From: CAVQFD01 sp963724695
GTDB taxonomy: Bacteria > Acidobacteriota > Vicinamibacteria > Vicinamibacterales > CAVVIG01
Assembly (NCBI GenBank): GCA_963724695.1
Contig: CAVRVW010000001.1
Coordinates: 62,001-126,000, forward strand
Direction: 5' to 3'
Length of the DNA stretch: 64,000 bases
In this document: piece after piece, positions 49,020-58,029 of the stretch
Layout: each line of letters starts with the position of its first letter
Position numbering within the stretch: position 1 is the stretch's first letter
Notes under the pieces: model-generated
Databases searched by the model: none
What the model saw: only the letters and a program-made list of their open reading frames with translations
Told to the model about the DNA's origin: nothing
Made by a program: the position numbers and the translations under genes

Positions 49020-50195
49020 ATGCGCCTTGAACGAACGTTGCTGTTTACAGCGGTGCTGGCCGCGTTGTCGATGGGCCGTGTGACCGCTCAGACGCCGCCG
49101 TTGCTTGTCGTGAGCGCCGGCACCCCCGCGGGCCCGATGGTGCGCGTCCTGAACGGCTCGACGGGCCAGGAGATCGTCGCGTTCATGCCGTACAACGTGA
49201 TCTTCGTCGGCGATGTGCGTCTGGCCACCGCGGACGTCAACCTGGATGGCGTGCCGGAGGTCATCACCTCGGCAGGTTACGGCGGGGGGCCCCATGTGAA
49301 GGTCTTCGACGGCGCGTCGCTCCTGGCCGGCCGGATCATCGAGCTCCAGAGCTTCAACGCGTTCGATCCGAACTTCAGCGGCGGCGTGTTCGTCGCCGCG
49401 ACGAGCTCGCTGGCCACCGGGCCGCAGGGCCCCCAGGGTCCGCCGGGAGTGCCGGGCCTCGACGGCGCGCCGGGACCGGCAGGTCCGGCAGGAGCAACGG
49501 GGCCAATCGGACCTGCCGGCGCAACGGGAGCGACCGGACCAGTCGGACCTCAAGGGCCCGCCGGGCCAGCCGGTGCGACGGGGCCCGCGGGACCTGCCGG
49601 CGCCACGGGAGCTACGGGCGCGGCCGGACCAGTCGGACCTCAAGGGCCTGCCGGGCCAGCAGGTGCGGCGGGGCCCGCCGGCCCGGCCGGCGCCGCTGGC
49701 GCAACGGGCGCGACCGGACCGATGGGACCGCCGGGCGCGATGGGTCTTCCTGGTGCCACCGGCGCAACGGGCGCCACCGGCGCTCAAGGGCCCGCCGGGC
49801 CCAGTGCGTTCATCCTCGGCGGTGGCACGGCCACCACGAACCTGACGAACGCCGCCAACAGCTTCGTGCCGACGTTCGAGGGCTTTCGGACGGCGACCGA
49901 ATCCGCCATGCAGCAGGCCCTGCCCACCGCCGGGACGCTGTCGAGACTCTACGTGCGGCTGAGCGGAACAGCCGGTGCCGCCGGCACTGGACGGTCGTAC
50001 ACCGTGACGATTCGCGTGAACGGCGTCAACACCGGCGTCAGCTGCGTTGTTCTGGAAACGGCGACGGGGTGCTCGAACGTGTCGAACACGGTCACCCTCG
50101 CGGCGGGTGATCTTCTGTCGGTGCTGGCCGTACCGAGCGCGACGCCAACGGCGCGGACCTTGCGCTGGACCGCGCAGTATTCCGCGGTGCCCTGA
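49020..50195 (+). CDS. secreted collagen-like repeat protein
   Basis: The intact 391-residue protein has a signal peptide (LLFTAVLAALSMGRVTAQ). Residues 25-130 form FG-GAP-like propeller repeats (TADVNLDGVPEVITSAGYGG, GPHVKVFDGASLL). Residues 134-260 form an uninterrupted run of about 42 Gly-X-Y triplets rich in GPAGPAGATG, and the C-terminal 130 residues form a beta-rich domain (SRLYVRLSGTAGAAG, TVTIRVNGVNTGVSCVV) that resembles the trimerising heads of bacterial collagen-like proteins. Proteins of this plan form triple-helical stalks outside the cell. The frame is intact despite the repeats. Its role in adhesion or surface structure is inferred only from the domain plan. Confidence 0.8.
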   Translation: MRLERTLLFTAVLAALSMGRVTAQTPPLLVVSAGTPAGPMVRVLNGSTGQEIVAFMPYNVIFVGDVRLATADVNLDGVPEVITSAGYGGGPHVKVFDGASLLAGRIIELQSFNAFDPNFSGGVFVAATSSLATGPQGPQGPPGVPGLDGAPGPAGPAGATGPIGPAGATGATGPVGPQGPAGPAGATGPAGPAGATGATGAAGPVGPQGPAGPAGAAGPAGPAGAAGATGATGPMGPPGAMGLPGATGATGATGAQGPAGPSAFILGGGTATTNLTNAANSFVPTFEGFRTATESAMQQALPTAGTLSRLYVRLSGTAGAAGTGRSYTVTIRVNGVNTGVSCVVLETATGCSNVSNTVTLAAGDLLSVLAVPSATPTARTLRWTAQYSAVP

Positions 50196-50204
50196 TTCGG
50201 GACG

Positions 50205-50903
50205 ATGCAAAGGGAGATCACCATCGGCCTGGTTGGGGACAGGAGCGACTCCGTTCCAGCGCATCACGCGATTCCGATCGCACTGCAGATGGCGGAGCCG
50301 TCGCTCGAACTGGCCGTCAGCAGCCGCTGGATTCCGACCGACGAGATCGGGTCTGTTTCGGTTCTCTCGGGGTGCGACGGCGTGTGGTGTGTGCCTGGCA
50401 GCCCGTACCGCAGCATGGAGGGCGCCTTGCTCGCCATTCGACATGCCCGGGAGGCTCGCATCCCTTTTCTTGGCACCTGCGGCGGCTTTCAGCATGCGGT
50501 GATCGAGTACGCGCAGCACGTGCTCGGGTGGAGCGATGCCGACCATGCTGAGAGCTCACCAGAGGCGGAGCGTGCGGTGATCACGCCGCTGACGTGCGGG
50601 ATCCTGGAGGGCGAGGGTTCCGTCAGATTGTTTCCCGGCACGCGTATCGCGGCCGCCTACGGTGTCCCGGAAGCCACCGAAGAGTATCTGTGCCGGTACG
50701 GAGTCAACCCGGTGTTCAGGGAAGCCCTGGTCGCGGGCCCGCTGCGCGCCGCGGCAGATGACGAGGCGGGAGATCTGCGAGCGGTCGAGCTCGATCATCA
50801 CCCCTTCTTCGTGGCGACCCTGTTCCAACCGGAGCGCGCGGCCTTCAAGGGCCGGTCGGCGCCGCTGGTCGTGTCCTTCGCACGGGCGTGCGCTTCACGG
50901 TAA
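50205..50903 (+). CDS. CTP-synthase C-terminal-domain-like glutamine amidotransferase
   Basis: The intact 232-residue cytoplasmic protein has only the glutaminase half of CTP synthase. It begins with REITIGLVGDRSDSVPAHHA and shows the GVWCVPGSPYRSMEGAL strand and the nucleophile elbow FLGTCGGFQHAVIEYA with Cys at the active position. The late segment VELDHHPFFVATLFQPERAA supplies the His-x-Glu positions. The name CTP synthase C-terminal region-related (seleno)protein is used for such stand-alone proteins, because some members have selenocysteine at that site; here the codon is TGC. The amide donor partner is unknown. The gene starts ten bases after the collagen-like gene. Confidence 0.75.
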   Translation: MQREITIGLVGDRSDSVPAHHAIPIALQMAEPSLELAVSSRWIPTDEIGSVSVLSGCDGVWCVPGSPYRSMEGALLAIRHAREARIPFLGTCGGFQHAVIEYAQHVLGWSDADHAESSPEAERAVITPLTCGILEGEGSVRLFPGTRIAAAYGVPEATEEYLCRYGVNPVFREALVAGPLRAAADDEAGDLRAVELDHHPFFVATLFQPERAAFKGRSAPLVVSFARACASR

Positions 50904-51746
50904 GGCCGCTGTCGAGTTCGCAGCTGCTCTTTCGAGGATGTTGGCACGCCGGGCGACGGGTGCCGACCGCCGGGTCGGCGTCGTGCGCCGGGATGTCGGC
51001 TTCGCTCGAGACCTTGCTCGCTTCCCACGGCGACTACGGGTTACCCCCGCAGCAGTCACTCACGGCATGCACCGACCAGGCTGACGCAAACGGCACGGAT
51101 CGCGGAGAACGAAGTCGCCGGGAGGAATCGCGACGCCCAACTTCCGGCAACAGCATGCCTCGGCGCACGACGAGACCACGTCAGTCGGCACCCCTCACCC
51201 GGCGGCGGCGACGCCCCAAATTCAGTTTTGCCGTCCAGCCGTCCGTCGACCGATAGTTGACCGGGTAAGACCTAGCCGACGTCATTGCCCACAGACTCTC
51301 TAGGAGGTGCGGCCTCTGAACCGGACATTCAATGCCAACCCTCGCCAAACGCAAAGACGGCGGCTTCTTCGCAACGCTCGGCGTACGCACCAAGTCTCTA
51401 AACGGAATCAGTGGAACAACTGAGGTGGACGAAACATGGGTGAGTGGTCTGGCGCCGGCTGGCGCGGGCGAGAGGTCCCGGATGACGGCGGAGTCGTCGG
51501 ACGCCGACGTACGTGGAAACGGAAGTTGGCGGTCGCGATTCCTCGCGGCGACTTCCCTCTTCGCGATCCGAGCTGCGGGAATCAGCTTGAGCGGTGCATG
51601 CCGTGAGTGGCTGGCGATGGTCAAACCCGTAGTCGCTGTGTCAGCGCTAGATCATGAGCGACCGACAACTTCCCGGCGTCCGACGCCGACGACGGCAGCC
51701 GGGATCTCCCGTCCGCGCCTCTCGCCGCCGTACGCAAGAAGCTCTG
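50904..51746. other. 843-base stretch without a recognisable gene
   Basis: No frame in either strand shows a recognisable domain here. The longest plus-strand frame begins MPTLAKRKDGGFF at 51332 and contains EVDETWVSG; this looks faintly like the start of an integrase or a transposase DDE segment, but nothing conserved continues. The stretch may be decayed coding sequence or an uncharacterised regulatory region between two minus/plus gene blocks. No tandem repeat, terminal inverted repeat or attachment site was identified in it, apart from the 7-base array at its right end. Confidence 0.5.
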
Positions 51747-51781
51747 CGTCCTTCGTAGTTCTCACTTCTAACTTCAAACTT
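51747..51781 (-). repeat. five 7-base units after the aguA stop
   Basis: On the minus strand the units are AAGTTTG, AAGTTAG, AAGTGAG, AACTACG, AAGGACG, starting nine bases after the aguA TAA (51791-51793). The middle three units are identical to those at 62053-62087. Confidence 0.9.
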
Positions 51782-51790
51782 CGGTGCGCG

Positions 51791-52848
51791 TTAGCGCGCC
51801 GCAGCCGGTTCTTGCTGCGTCAGGCAGTGGAGCGTGCCGAGGCCCCAGACGAGATCGACGGCGTGGATGCCGACGACCTGGCGCGACGGCATCAGGCGCG
51901 CGAGCGTGTCGAGCGCGATGCGATCGTTCGGGTCGTTGAACGTCGGCACGAGCACGACGCCGTTGGCGATGTAGAAGTTGGCGTAGCTCGCCGGCAGCCG
52001 CTCGCCGTCCATCATCACCGCCCGCGGAAACGGGAGCGTGACGATCGCGCAGCGGTCGACGCGTCGCCAGCTGCGAGCCGGCGAAGGTTGTCCATCGACC
52101 GCTCGTGGTTGTCGTCGGCCGGATCCGTCTTCGACCGCGAGCACGACCGTCTCGCTCGTCCACGAAGCGCGCGATGTCGTCCACGTGCCCGTGCGTGTCG
52201 TCGCCCACGCAGCCTTCGCCGAGCCAGATCGTCCGGTCGATGCCCAGCCACTCGGCGAAGACACGCTCGTAGTCCTGCCTGTGAGAGCCCGGGGTTGCGC
52301 ACCTGCACGTCGCTCAAGCAGCCACTCCTCGGTCACGAGCAGCAGGCCCTGCGCCGTTGACCTCGATGCCGCCGCCCTCGAGGACGATCCGCTCGCCCGT
52401 GCCGCGGCGCGGCTCCTCGAGCCGCCGCCCGGCGAGATCGGCAATCCGCCGGCCGATGGCCGCGTCGAGCCGCCAGTTGTCGTACTTCGCCCAGCCGTTG
52501 AAGCCCCAGGACAAGAAGACGAGGTCGTCGCCCGTCGAACGACGCCGGTCGGCGCGGAGTCGCGCAGCCAGACGCGGTCGGTCGGCACGACGTGCAGCCG
52601 CACGCGATCGGCCGGGACGCCGTGCGCCTCGAGCGTGCGCCGGGCGCTGTCGCGCACCTCCTCGGAGTGGCACAGGATCTCGACCTGCTCGTGCGCGGCG
52701 AGCACGCGCGCGATCTCCGCGTAGACCCAGGGGATGGGCTCGAGCTTGCCCGGCCAGTCGGGCTCGTGGTGCGGCCAGCTGATCCAGGTGGCGCGGTGCG
52801 GCTCCCATTCGGCGGGCATCCGCCGGCCGGCGATCCGGCGGCGGTCAC
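51791..52848 (-). CDS. aguA: agmatine deiminase (several shifts)
   Basis: The conserved start MPAEWEPHRATWISWPHHEP (52819 on) is followed by DRVWLRDSAPT, DDLVFLSWGFNGWAKYDNWR, RIVLEGGGIEVNGAG, GDDTHGHVDDIARFVDE and YANFYIANGVVLVPTFND, the ordered motifs of the peptidyl-arginine-deiminase family branch that acts on agmatine; the catalytic cysteine region lies near the C-terminus in WGLGTLHCLTQQEP. A GTG at 52848 overlaps the stop of aguB (GTGA) and is the probable true start, one shift away from the conserved ATG. At least five shifts break the frame. It converts agmatine to N-carbamoylputrescine, the substrate of its upstream partner. Confidence 0.78.
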
Positions 52849-53774
52849 TGGCCGAGGTACCGGTTGAGGATCGGACCGTAGGCGTCGACGCGGCGATCGC
52901 GCAGAAACGGCCAGTTGCGCCGGACCGTTTCGATGAGCGCCGGATCGCAGCGCGCGATGAGCGTCTCTTCGCCCTCGCCCGCTTCGGCGATGTAGCGGCC
53001 GAACGGATCGGCGATGAACGAGTGGCCGAAGAACGTGATGCCGTCGGTGCCCGGCTCGTCCTCGTGGCCGACGCGGTTCGGCGACGCGACGTAGACGCCG
53101 TTGGCGATCGCGTGCGCGCGCTGTGTCGGTCCGCCACGCGTCGACCTGCGCCTGCCCCCACTCGGCCTTTTCGGACGGATGCCAGCCGATCGCGGTCGGG
53201 TAGAACAGCACCTGCGCGCCCGAGCAGGCTCGTGATGCGCGCGGCCTCCGGGATACCACTGATCCCAGCAGATCAGGACGCCGATCGTCGCGTAGCGCGT
53301 CTTCCAGACCTTGAACCCGGACACGCCGTCCGGCGCGCCTGGTTTGCCCTCGGCGCCCGCCACCGGACCATCGCCGGGCGTGAAGTAGTACTTCTCGTTG
53401 AACAGCGGGTCGTCGGGGATGTGCATCTTGCGGTAGACGCCGAGCAGCGTGCCGTCGGCGTCGATGACGGCCGCGGAGTTGCGGTACACGCCGGCCGCCT
53501 GGCGCTCGAAGATCGGCACGATCAGCACGACGGCCAGCTCCTTCGCGAGCGCCTGCAGGCGATCGGTCGTCGGTCCCGGCATCGGCTCGGCGAGGTCGAA
53601 GCGATCGCTGTTCTGCGCCTTGCAGAAGTAGGGCGCGTTGAAGAGCTCTTTGAGGCAGATGATCTGCGCGCCCTTCGACGCCGCGTTCCGGATCTGGCGC
53701 TCGGCGCGCGCCAGGTTCGCCTGGCGGTCGGCGTCTGCGTGATCCTGGATGATGCCGATCGTGAAGGGAGCCAT
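52845..53774 (-). CDS. aguB: N-carbamoylputrescine amidase, nitrilase family (two shifts)
   Basis: The ATG at 53774 starts a cytoplasmic nitrilase-fold protein with the catalytic triad visible: Glu in ICLKELFNAPYFCKAQ, Lys in GVYRKMHIPDDPLFNEKYYF and Cys in IGVLICWDQWYPG. FFGHSFIADPFGRYIAEAG and a C-terminal LNRYLGQ match N-carbamoylputrescine amidases (AguB). Shifts near 53230 and 53130 lie in a segment that reads VLFYPTAIGWHPSEKAEWG in another frame. The reaction releases putrescine from N-carbamoylputrescine. The stop overlaps the aguA start, so the two enzymes are translated together. It is divergent from rocD, with 66 bases between starts. Confidence 0.82.
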   Translation of the reverse strand: MAPFTIGIIQDHADADRQANLARAERQIRNAASKGAQIICLKELFNAPYFCKAQNSDRFDLAEPMPGPTTDRLQALAKELAVVLIVPIFERQAAGVYRNSAAVIDADGTLLGVYRKMHIPDDPLFNEKYYFTPGDGPVAGAEGKPGAPDGVSGFKVWKTRYATIGVLICWDQWYPGGRAHHEPARARRCCSTRPRSAGIRPKRPSGGRRRSTRGGPTQRAHAIANGVYVASPNRVGHEDEPGTDGITFFGHSFIADPFGRYIAEAGEGEETLIARCDPALIETVRRNWPFLRDRRVDAYGPILNRYLGQ

Positions 53775-53789
53775 GGGCGTATGGTACAC

Positions 53790-53803
53790 TTTGGGTTTCC
53801 AAA
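53790..53803. promoter_or_regulatory. palindrome TTTGG-GTTT-CCAAA between aguB and rocD
   Basis: A perfect 5-4-5 palindrome sits 15 bases from the aguB start codon in the 66-base divergent promoter region. It could be an operator controlling both polyamine and ornithine operons. There is no known consensus match. Confidence 0.35.
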
Positions 53804-53840
53804 CGTCATCCGCACCGCGCTAGTTCCAAGGTCTCTAATC

Positions 53841-55057
53841 GTGAGCTCCTCTGAAACGGTCGCCCAGGATCTGCTGGCGCTCGAGTCCCGCTGGGGCGCG
53901 CACAACTACCACCCGCTGCCGGTCGTCATCGCCCGTGCGTCAGGCGTGTGGGTCTACGACGTCGAGGGGCGCGCGGTATCTCGATTGCCTGAGCGCGTAT
54001 TCGTCGCTCAACCAGGGCCACGCGCACCCGGCCATTCTGGCGGCGCTCGTGGAGCAGGCGCACAAGGTCACGCTCACGTCGCGCGCGTTCCACAACGACC
54101 AGCTGCCGCTCTTCTGCGAGGAGCTCGCGCGCCTCACCGGCCTCGATGTCGTCCTCCCGATGAACACGGGCGCGGAGGCGGTGGAAACAGCCATCAAGGC
54201 GGCGCGGCGATGGGGCTACACACGCAAGGGCATCGCCGCGGATCGCGCGAACATCATCGTCTGCGACGGCAACTTCCACGGGCGCACGGTCACGCTCGTG
54301 AGCGCCTCGTCCGAGCCGGCGTACCGGAAGGACTTCGGCCCGTTCACGCCTGGCTTCACGCTCATTCCGTACGGCGATCTCGCCGCGCTCGACGCGGCGA
54401 TCACGTCAGACACGTGCGCCTTCCTCGTCGAGCCGATCCAGTGCGAGGCCGGCATCGTGCTGCCGCCACAAGGCTACCTGCAGGCCGCCGCCCGGCTCTG
54501 CCGCGATCGCCAGGTGCTGTTCGTGGCGGACGAGATTCAGACGGGGCTCGGACGCACGGGTCGATGGTTCGCCTGCCAGCACGAGAACGTCACGCCGGAC
54601 CTCTACGTCCTGGGCAAGGCGCTGTCCGGCGGCTTCTACCCGGTCTCGGCCGTCGTCGGCCGCCGCGACGTGATGGATGTCTTCGATCCGGGCAGCCACG
54701 GCAGCACGTACGGCGGCAACCCGCTCGGCTGCGCTGTCGCGCGGGCCGCCCTGCGTGTCCTCGACGAGGAGCATCTCGTCGAACGATCGGCGTTGCTCGG
54801 CGCGCATGCTGCTCGAGGCGCTGCGGCCGCTCTGCGGCGGCGTCGTGCGCGACGTCCGGGGACGCGGCCTGCTCGTCGGCCTCGAGCTCGACCGGCCGGC
54901 GCGGCCCTTCTGCGAGCAGCTGATGGCCCGCGGCATCTTGTGCAAGGAGACCCACGACCGCGTCATCCGGCTGGCGCCGCCTCTCGTCATCGAGGAGCAC
55001 GACCTTCGCTGGCTCGTGTCGGAGATCTACGCGGTCCTCGGGAAGGAGCGCGTGTGA
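53841..55057 (+). CDS. rocD: ornithine aminotransferase (two shifts)
   Basis: The GTG at 53841 opens SSSETVAQDLLALESRWGAH and NYHPLPVVIARASGVWVYDV, the typical ornithine--oxo-acid transaminase start. After a shift near 53972 it continues YLDCLSAYSSLNQGHAHPAI, NTGAEAVETAIKAARRWGYT, VADEIQTGLGRTGRWFACQH and the PLP lysine in VLGKALSGGFYPVSA. A second shift near 54800 precedes the C-terminus (LCGGVVRDVRGRGLLVGLEL). It converts ornithine to glutamate semialdehyde, which cyclises to pyrroline-5-carboxylate, the substrate of proC two genes downstream. Its stop overlaps the hldD start (GTGA). Confidence 0.82.
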
Positions 55058-56052
55058 CGGGCTCGTCACACATCCTGGTCACCGGAGGGGCCGGCTTCAT
55101 CGGCAGCGCGCTCGTCTGGGGCGCTCAATCAGCGGGGGCACGATCGGATTCTCGTGGCCGACGTCCTGGATCGCAGCGAGAAGTGGCGCAACCTGGCGCC
55201 GCTGCGGTTCGACGACTACATCGAGGCCAGCGTGCTCCTCGACACGCTCGACCGCGGGGCCCTCGATCACGTGCACACGGTCCTCCACCTCGGTGCCTGC
55301 TCTTCGACGACGGAGACCGACAGCGGGTACTTGATGCGGAACAACACCCAGTACACGAAGACGCTCGCCGACTGGGCGCTGGCGCGCAGCATCCGCTTCG
55401 TGTACGCCTCGTCTGCGGCCACCTACGGCGCGCTGGAGGGCGACCTCTCGGATCGCATGGACATCCTCGGGCTTCGGCCGCTGAACCTGTACGGCGTATT
55501 CCAAGCAGCTGTTCGACCTGCACGCGAGGCGGCACGGCTACTTCGACCGGATCGCCGGCGTGAAGTACTTCAACGTCTTCGGGCCGAACGAGGCGCACAA
55601 GGGCGACATGCGCAGCGTCGCCGGCAAGGCGTTTCACGCAGATCGGCGAAACGGGGCGCGTGCGGCTGTTCAAGAGCCACCGGCCCGAGTTCGCCGACGG
55701 CGAACAGCGCCGGGACTTTCTCTACGTGAAGGACGCCGTCGACATGACGCTGTTTCTGGCCGAGCGCCCGGGGGCCAACGGACTCTTCAACATCGGCGCG
55801 GGGCGCTCGCACACCTGGAAGGAGCTCGTCACGCCCGTGTTCGAAGCGCTCGGGCGTCCGGTGGACATCGAGTTCGTCGACATGCCCGATGCGCTTCGCG
55901 GCAGGTATCAGTACTCGACGCGGGCGTCGCTCGATCGGCTGCGTGAGAACGGGTACGAACGCCCGGCGACCCCCCTGGCTGACGCCGTCCGCGAGTACGT
56001 GTCAGACTATCTCGTTCCCGACCGCCGGCTCGGCGACGAAGCCCGCCCATGA
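55054..56052 (+). CDS. hldD: ADP-L-glycero-D-manno-heptose-6-epimerase (three shifts)
   Basis: The GTG at 55054 overlaps the rocD stop. The Rossmann start reads SSHILVTGGAGFIGSALV, followed after a shift near 55120 by DDYIEASVLLDTL, the family segment TVLHLGACSSTTETDSGYLM, YASSAATYGA and, after another shift near 55500, AGVKYFNVFGPNEAHKGDMR, which distinguishes HldD from other epimerases; a third shift near 55640 precedes EQRRDFLYVKDAVDMTLFLA. HldD converts ADP-D- to ADP-L-glycero-heptose for the lipopolysaccharide inner core, which indicates a Gram-negative envelope. Its presence in an ornithine-proline operon is unusual. It overlaps proC by ATGA. Confidence 0.8.
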
Positions 56053-56940
56053 CCCACACCGATACGAAGCACGACCATGCGCCGCTCCTGACCGCCGGCC
56101 AGACCTTCGGCATCGTCGGCACCGGCGTGATGGGCCAGACCATTCTCAAGGGGCTCCTCAACGCCGGCGCGCTCGCGCCGGACCAGGCCTGGGGCACCGC
56201 GAAGTCCGCGCGGACCTGCGAGGCCGCCGCGGCCGCTCTCGGCGTTCCGGTGGAGACCGATGCAGCCGGGCGCGTCGCCACGGCCGGAGTCATCGTCGTC
56301 TGCGTCAAGCCGGCGCAGGCCGCGACGGCCCTGGAGGCGATTCGCGAATCCGGCCGTCTGCGCCCGGACACGCTGATGGTCTCGATCATGGCGGGCGTGA
56401 CGCTGCGGCAGCTGCAGGCGCATGACCGGAGGCCCGAACCCCTGGGTGCGCGCCATGCCGAACACGCCCTGCGTCGTCGGCGAAGGCATGACGGCGATCG
56501 CCGGCGGCGAACATGCAACGGCGGCGCACCTCGCGCGCGCGCGCCAGATCTTCGACTGCGTGGGACGCTCGGTGCAGACCGAAGAGAAGCACTTCGACGC
56601 GATCACGGCGCTGAGCGGCAGCGGCCCGGCCTATCAGTACCTGATCATGGAGGCCATGGCCGATGCCGGCGTCCGCGTCGGCCTGCCGCGCGACCTGGCG
56701 CTGACTCTCGTGGCGCAGACGGCGCTCGGCGCCGCGCGCATGGTGCAGACCTCCGGACGCCACCCGGCGGCCCTGCGAGACGACGTGACGACGCCCGCGG
56801 GGTGCACGATTGGCGGCCTCCTGATGCTCGAGGACGGCAAGATCCGGTCGGTGCTGGCGCGCGCGATCGAAGAAGCCACCCGCATCGTCGCCACGCTTGG
56901 CGCCACCAGCCCCCAGAAGCCTCCCACTTCCCAGTCGTAG
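56049..56940 (+). CDS. proC: pyrroline-5-carboxylate reductase (one shift)
   Basis: The ATG at 56049 overlaps the hldD stop. The nucleotide-binding start TFGIVGTGVMGQTILKGLL is followed by VIVVCVKPAQAATAL and, after a shift near 56420, VRAMPNTPCVVGEGMTAIAG, then the signature ITALSGSGPAYQYLIMEAMA and DDVTTPAGCTIGGLLMLEDG. These are the standard ProC motifs. The enzyme reduces pyrroline-5-carboxylate to proline with NAD(P)H in the cytoplasm. Together with rocD it completes ornithine-to-proline conversion. An epimerase gene follows after 15 bases. Confidence 0.87.
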
Positions 56941-56955
56941 AGGATCGTCAACTTC

Positions 56956-57994
56956 ATGCGTTATCTCGTCACCGGCGGATCCGGTTTTCTCGGAATCAAT
57001 CTCATTCGTTTCCTGCTCGAGAAGGGCCACCAGGTGGTCTCGCTCGACCTGCTGCCCTTCGACTACGCCGACTGCAAGGACCGGGTCGATGGGGTCGTCG
57101 GCGACATTCGGGACCGCGCCGCGGTCGACCGGGCGATGCGCGGCGTGCAGATCGTGGTGCACTGCGCGGCGGCGCTGCCGCTCTACTCCAAGGCCGACAT
57201 CATCTCGACCGACATCGACGGCACGAAGAACGTGCTCGAGTCGGCGCTTCAGGCGAAGGTCGAACGGCTCATCCACGTGTCGTCGACCGCTGTGTATGGC
57301 GTGCCGGATCACCACCCGCTGTTCGAGACCGACCCGCTGATCGGGGTGGGACCTTACGGCGAGGCCAAGATCGCGGCGGAGCAGTTGTGCGTGGAATACC
57401 GGACAGAAAGGGCTGTGCATCCCGATTCTGCGGCCCAAGTCGTTCGTGGGGCCGGAGCGTCTCGGTGTGTTCGCGCTGCTCTTCGACTGGGCGCGTGACG
57501 GCCGGCACTTCCCGCTCCCGGGCAGCGGCGACAACCTCTACCAGCTGATGGACGTCGCCGACCTCTGCGACGCCATCTACCTCACCGCGACCCTCGACCG
57601 CGACAAGGTCAACGACGTCTTCAACGTCGGCGCGAAGGAGTTCAGCACCGTCAAGAACGACTTCCAGGCGGTGCTCGACCGCGCCGGGAAAGGACGGCGG
57701 ATCATCCCGTTCCCGGAATGGCCGAGCATGGTGGCCCTGTCGACTCTCCGGGCCCTCAGGCTGTCGCCCGTCTACAAATGGGCCTACGGCACGGTCTCGA
57801 AAGAATCGTTCGTGTCCATCGAGAAGGCCGAGAAGGTGCTCGGGTTCGCGCCCCGCTACTCGAACAAGGCGGCCCTCATCCGCAACTACGACTGGTACCT
57901 GGCCAACCTGCACCGGTTCCAGGGGCAGGCGGGCGTCACGCACCGGGTGCCGTGGAGCCAGGGGATTCTGTCGATCGCGAAACGCTTCTTCTGA
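56956..57994 (+). CDS. NAD-dependent epimerase/dehydratase (one shift)
   Basis: The ATG at 56956 starts the Rossmann motif RYLVTGGSGFLGINLIRFLL. VVHCAAALPLYSKADI, VSSTAVYGVPDHHPL and the catalytic Tyr-Lys pair in GVGPYGEAKIAAEQL indicate an extended short-chain dehydrogenase. One shift near 57425 moves the rest to PERLGVFALLFDWARDGRHF, QLMDVADLCDAIYLTATLD and FNVGAKEFSTVKNDFQAVLD. It probably interconverts or dehydrates a nucleotide sugar or a related sugar. It is the last gene of the rocD-hldD-proC unit, so a cell-envelope sugar is a reasonable guess. The C-terminus ends SIAKRFF at 57994. Confidence 0.78.
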
Positions 57995-58029
57995 AACTTA
58001 GAACTCAGAAGGAAGAACTACGAAGGACT
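57995..58029 (+). repeat. five 7-base units between convergent genes
   Basis: AACTTAG, AACTCAG, AAGGAAG, AACTACG, AAGGACT start directly after the epimerase stop (57992-57994). Unit 4 contains the TAG stop of the convergent gene (58018-58020). The last two units match those at 51747 and 62053. Confidence 0.9.

Noticed and set aside
49419..49802. Noncoding GC-rich tandem repeat
   Set aside because: The periodicity is nine bases in frame with Gly-X-Y triplets of an intact secreted protein.
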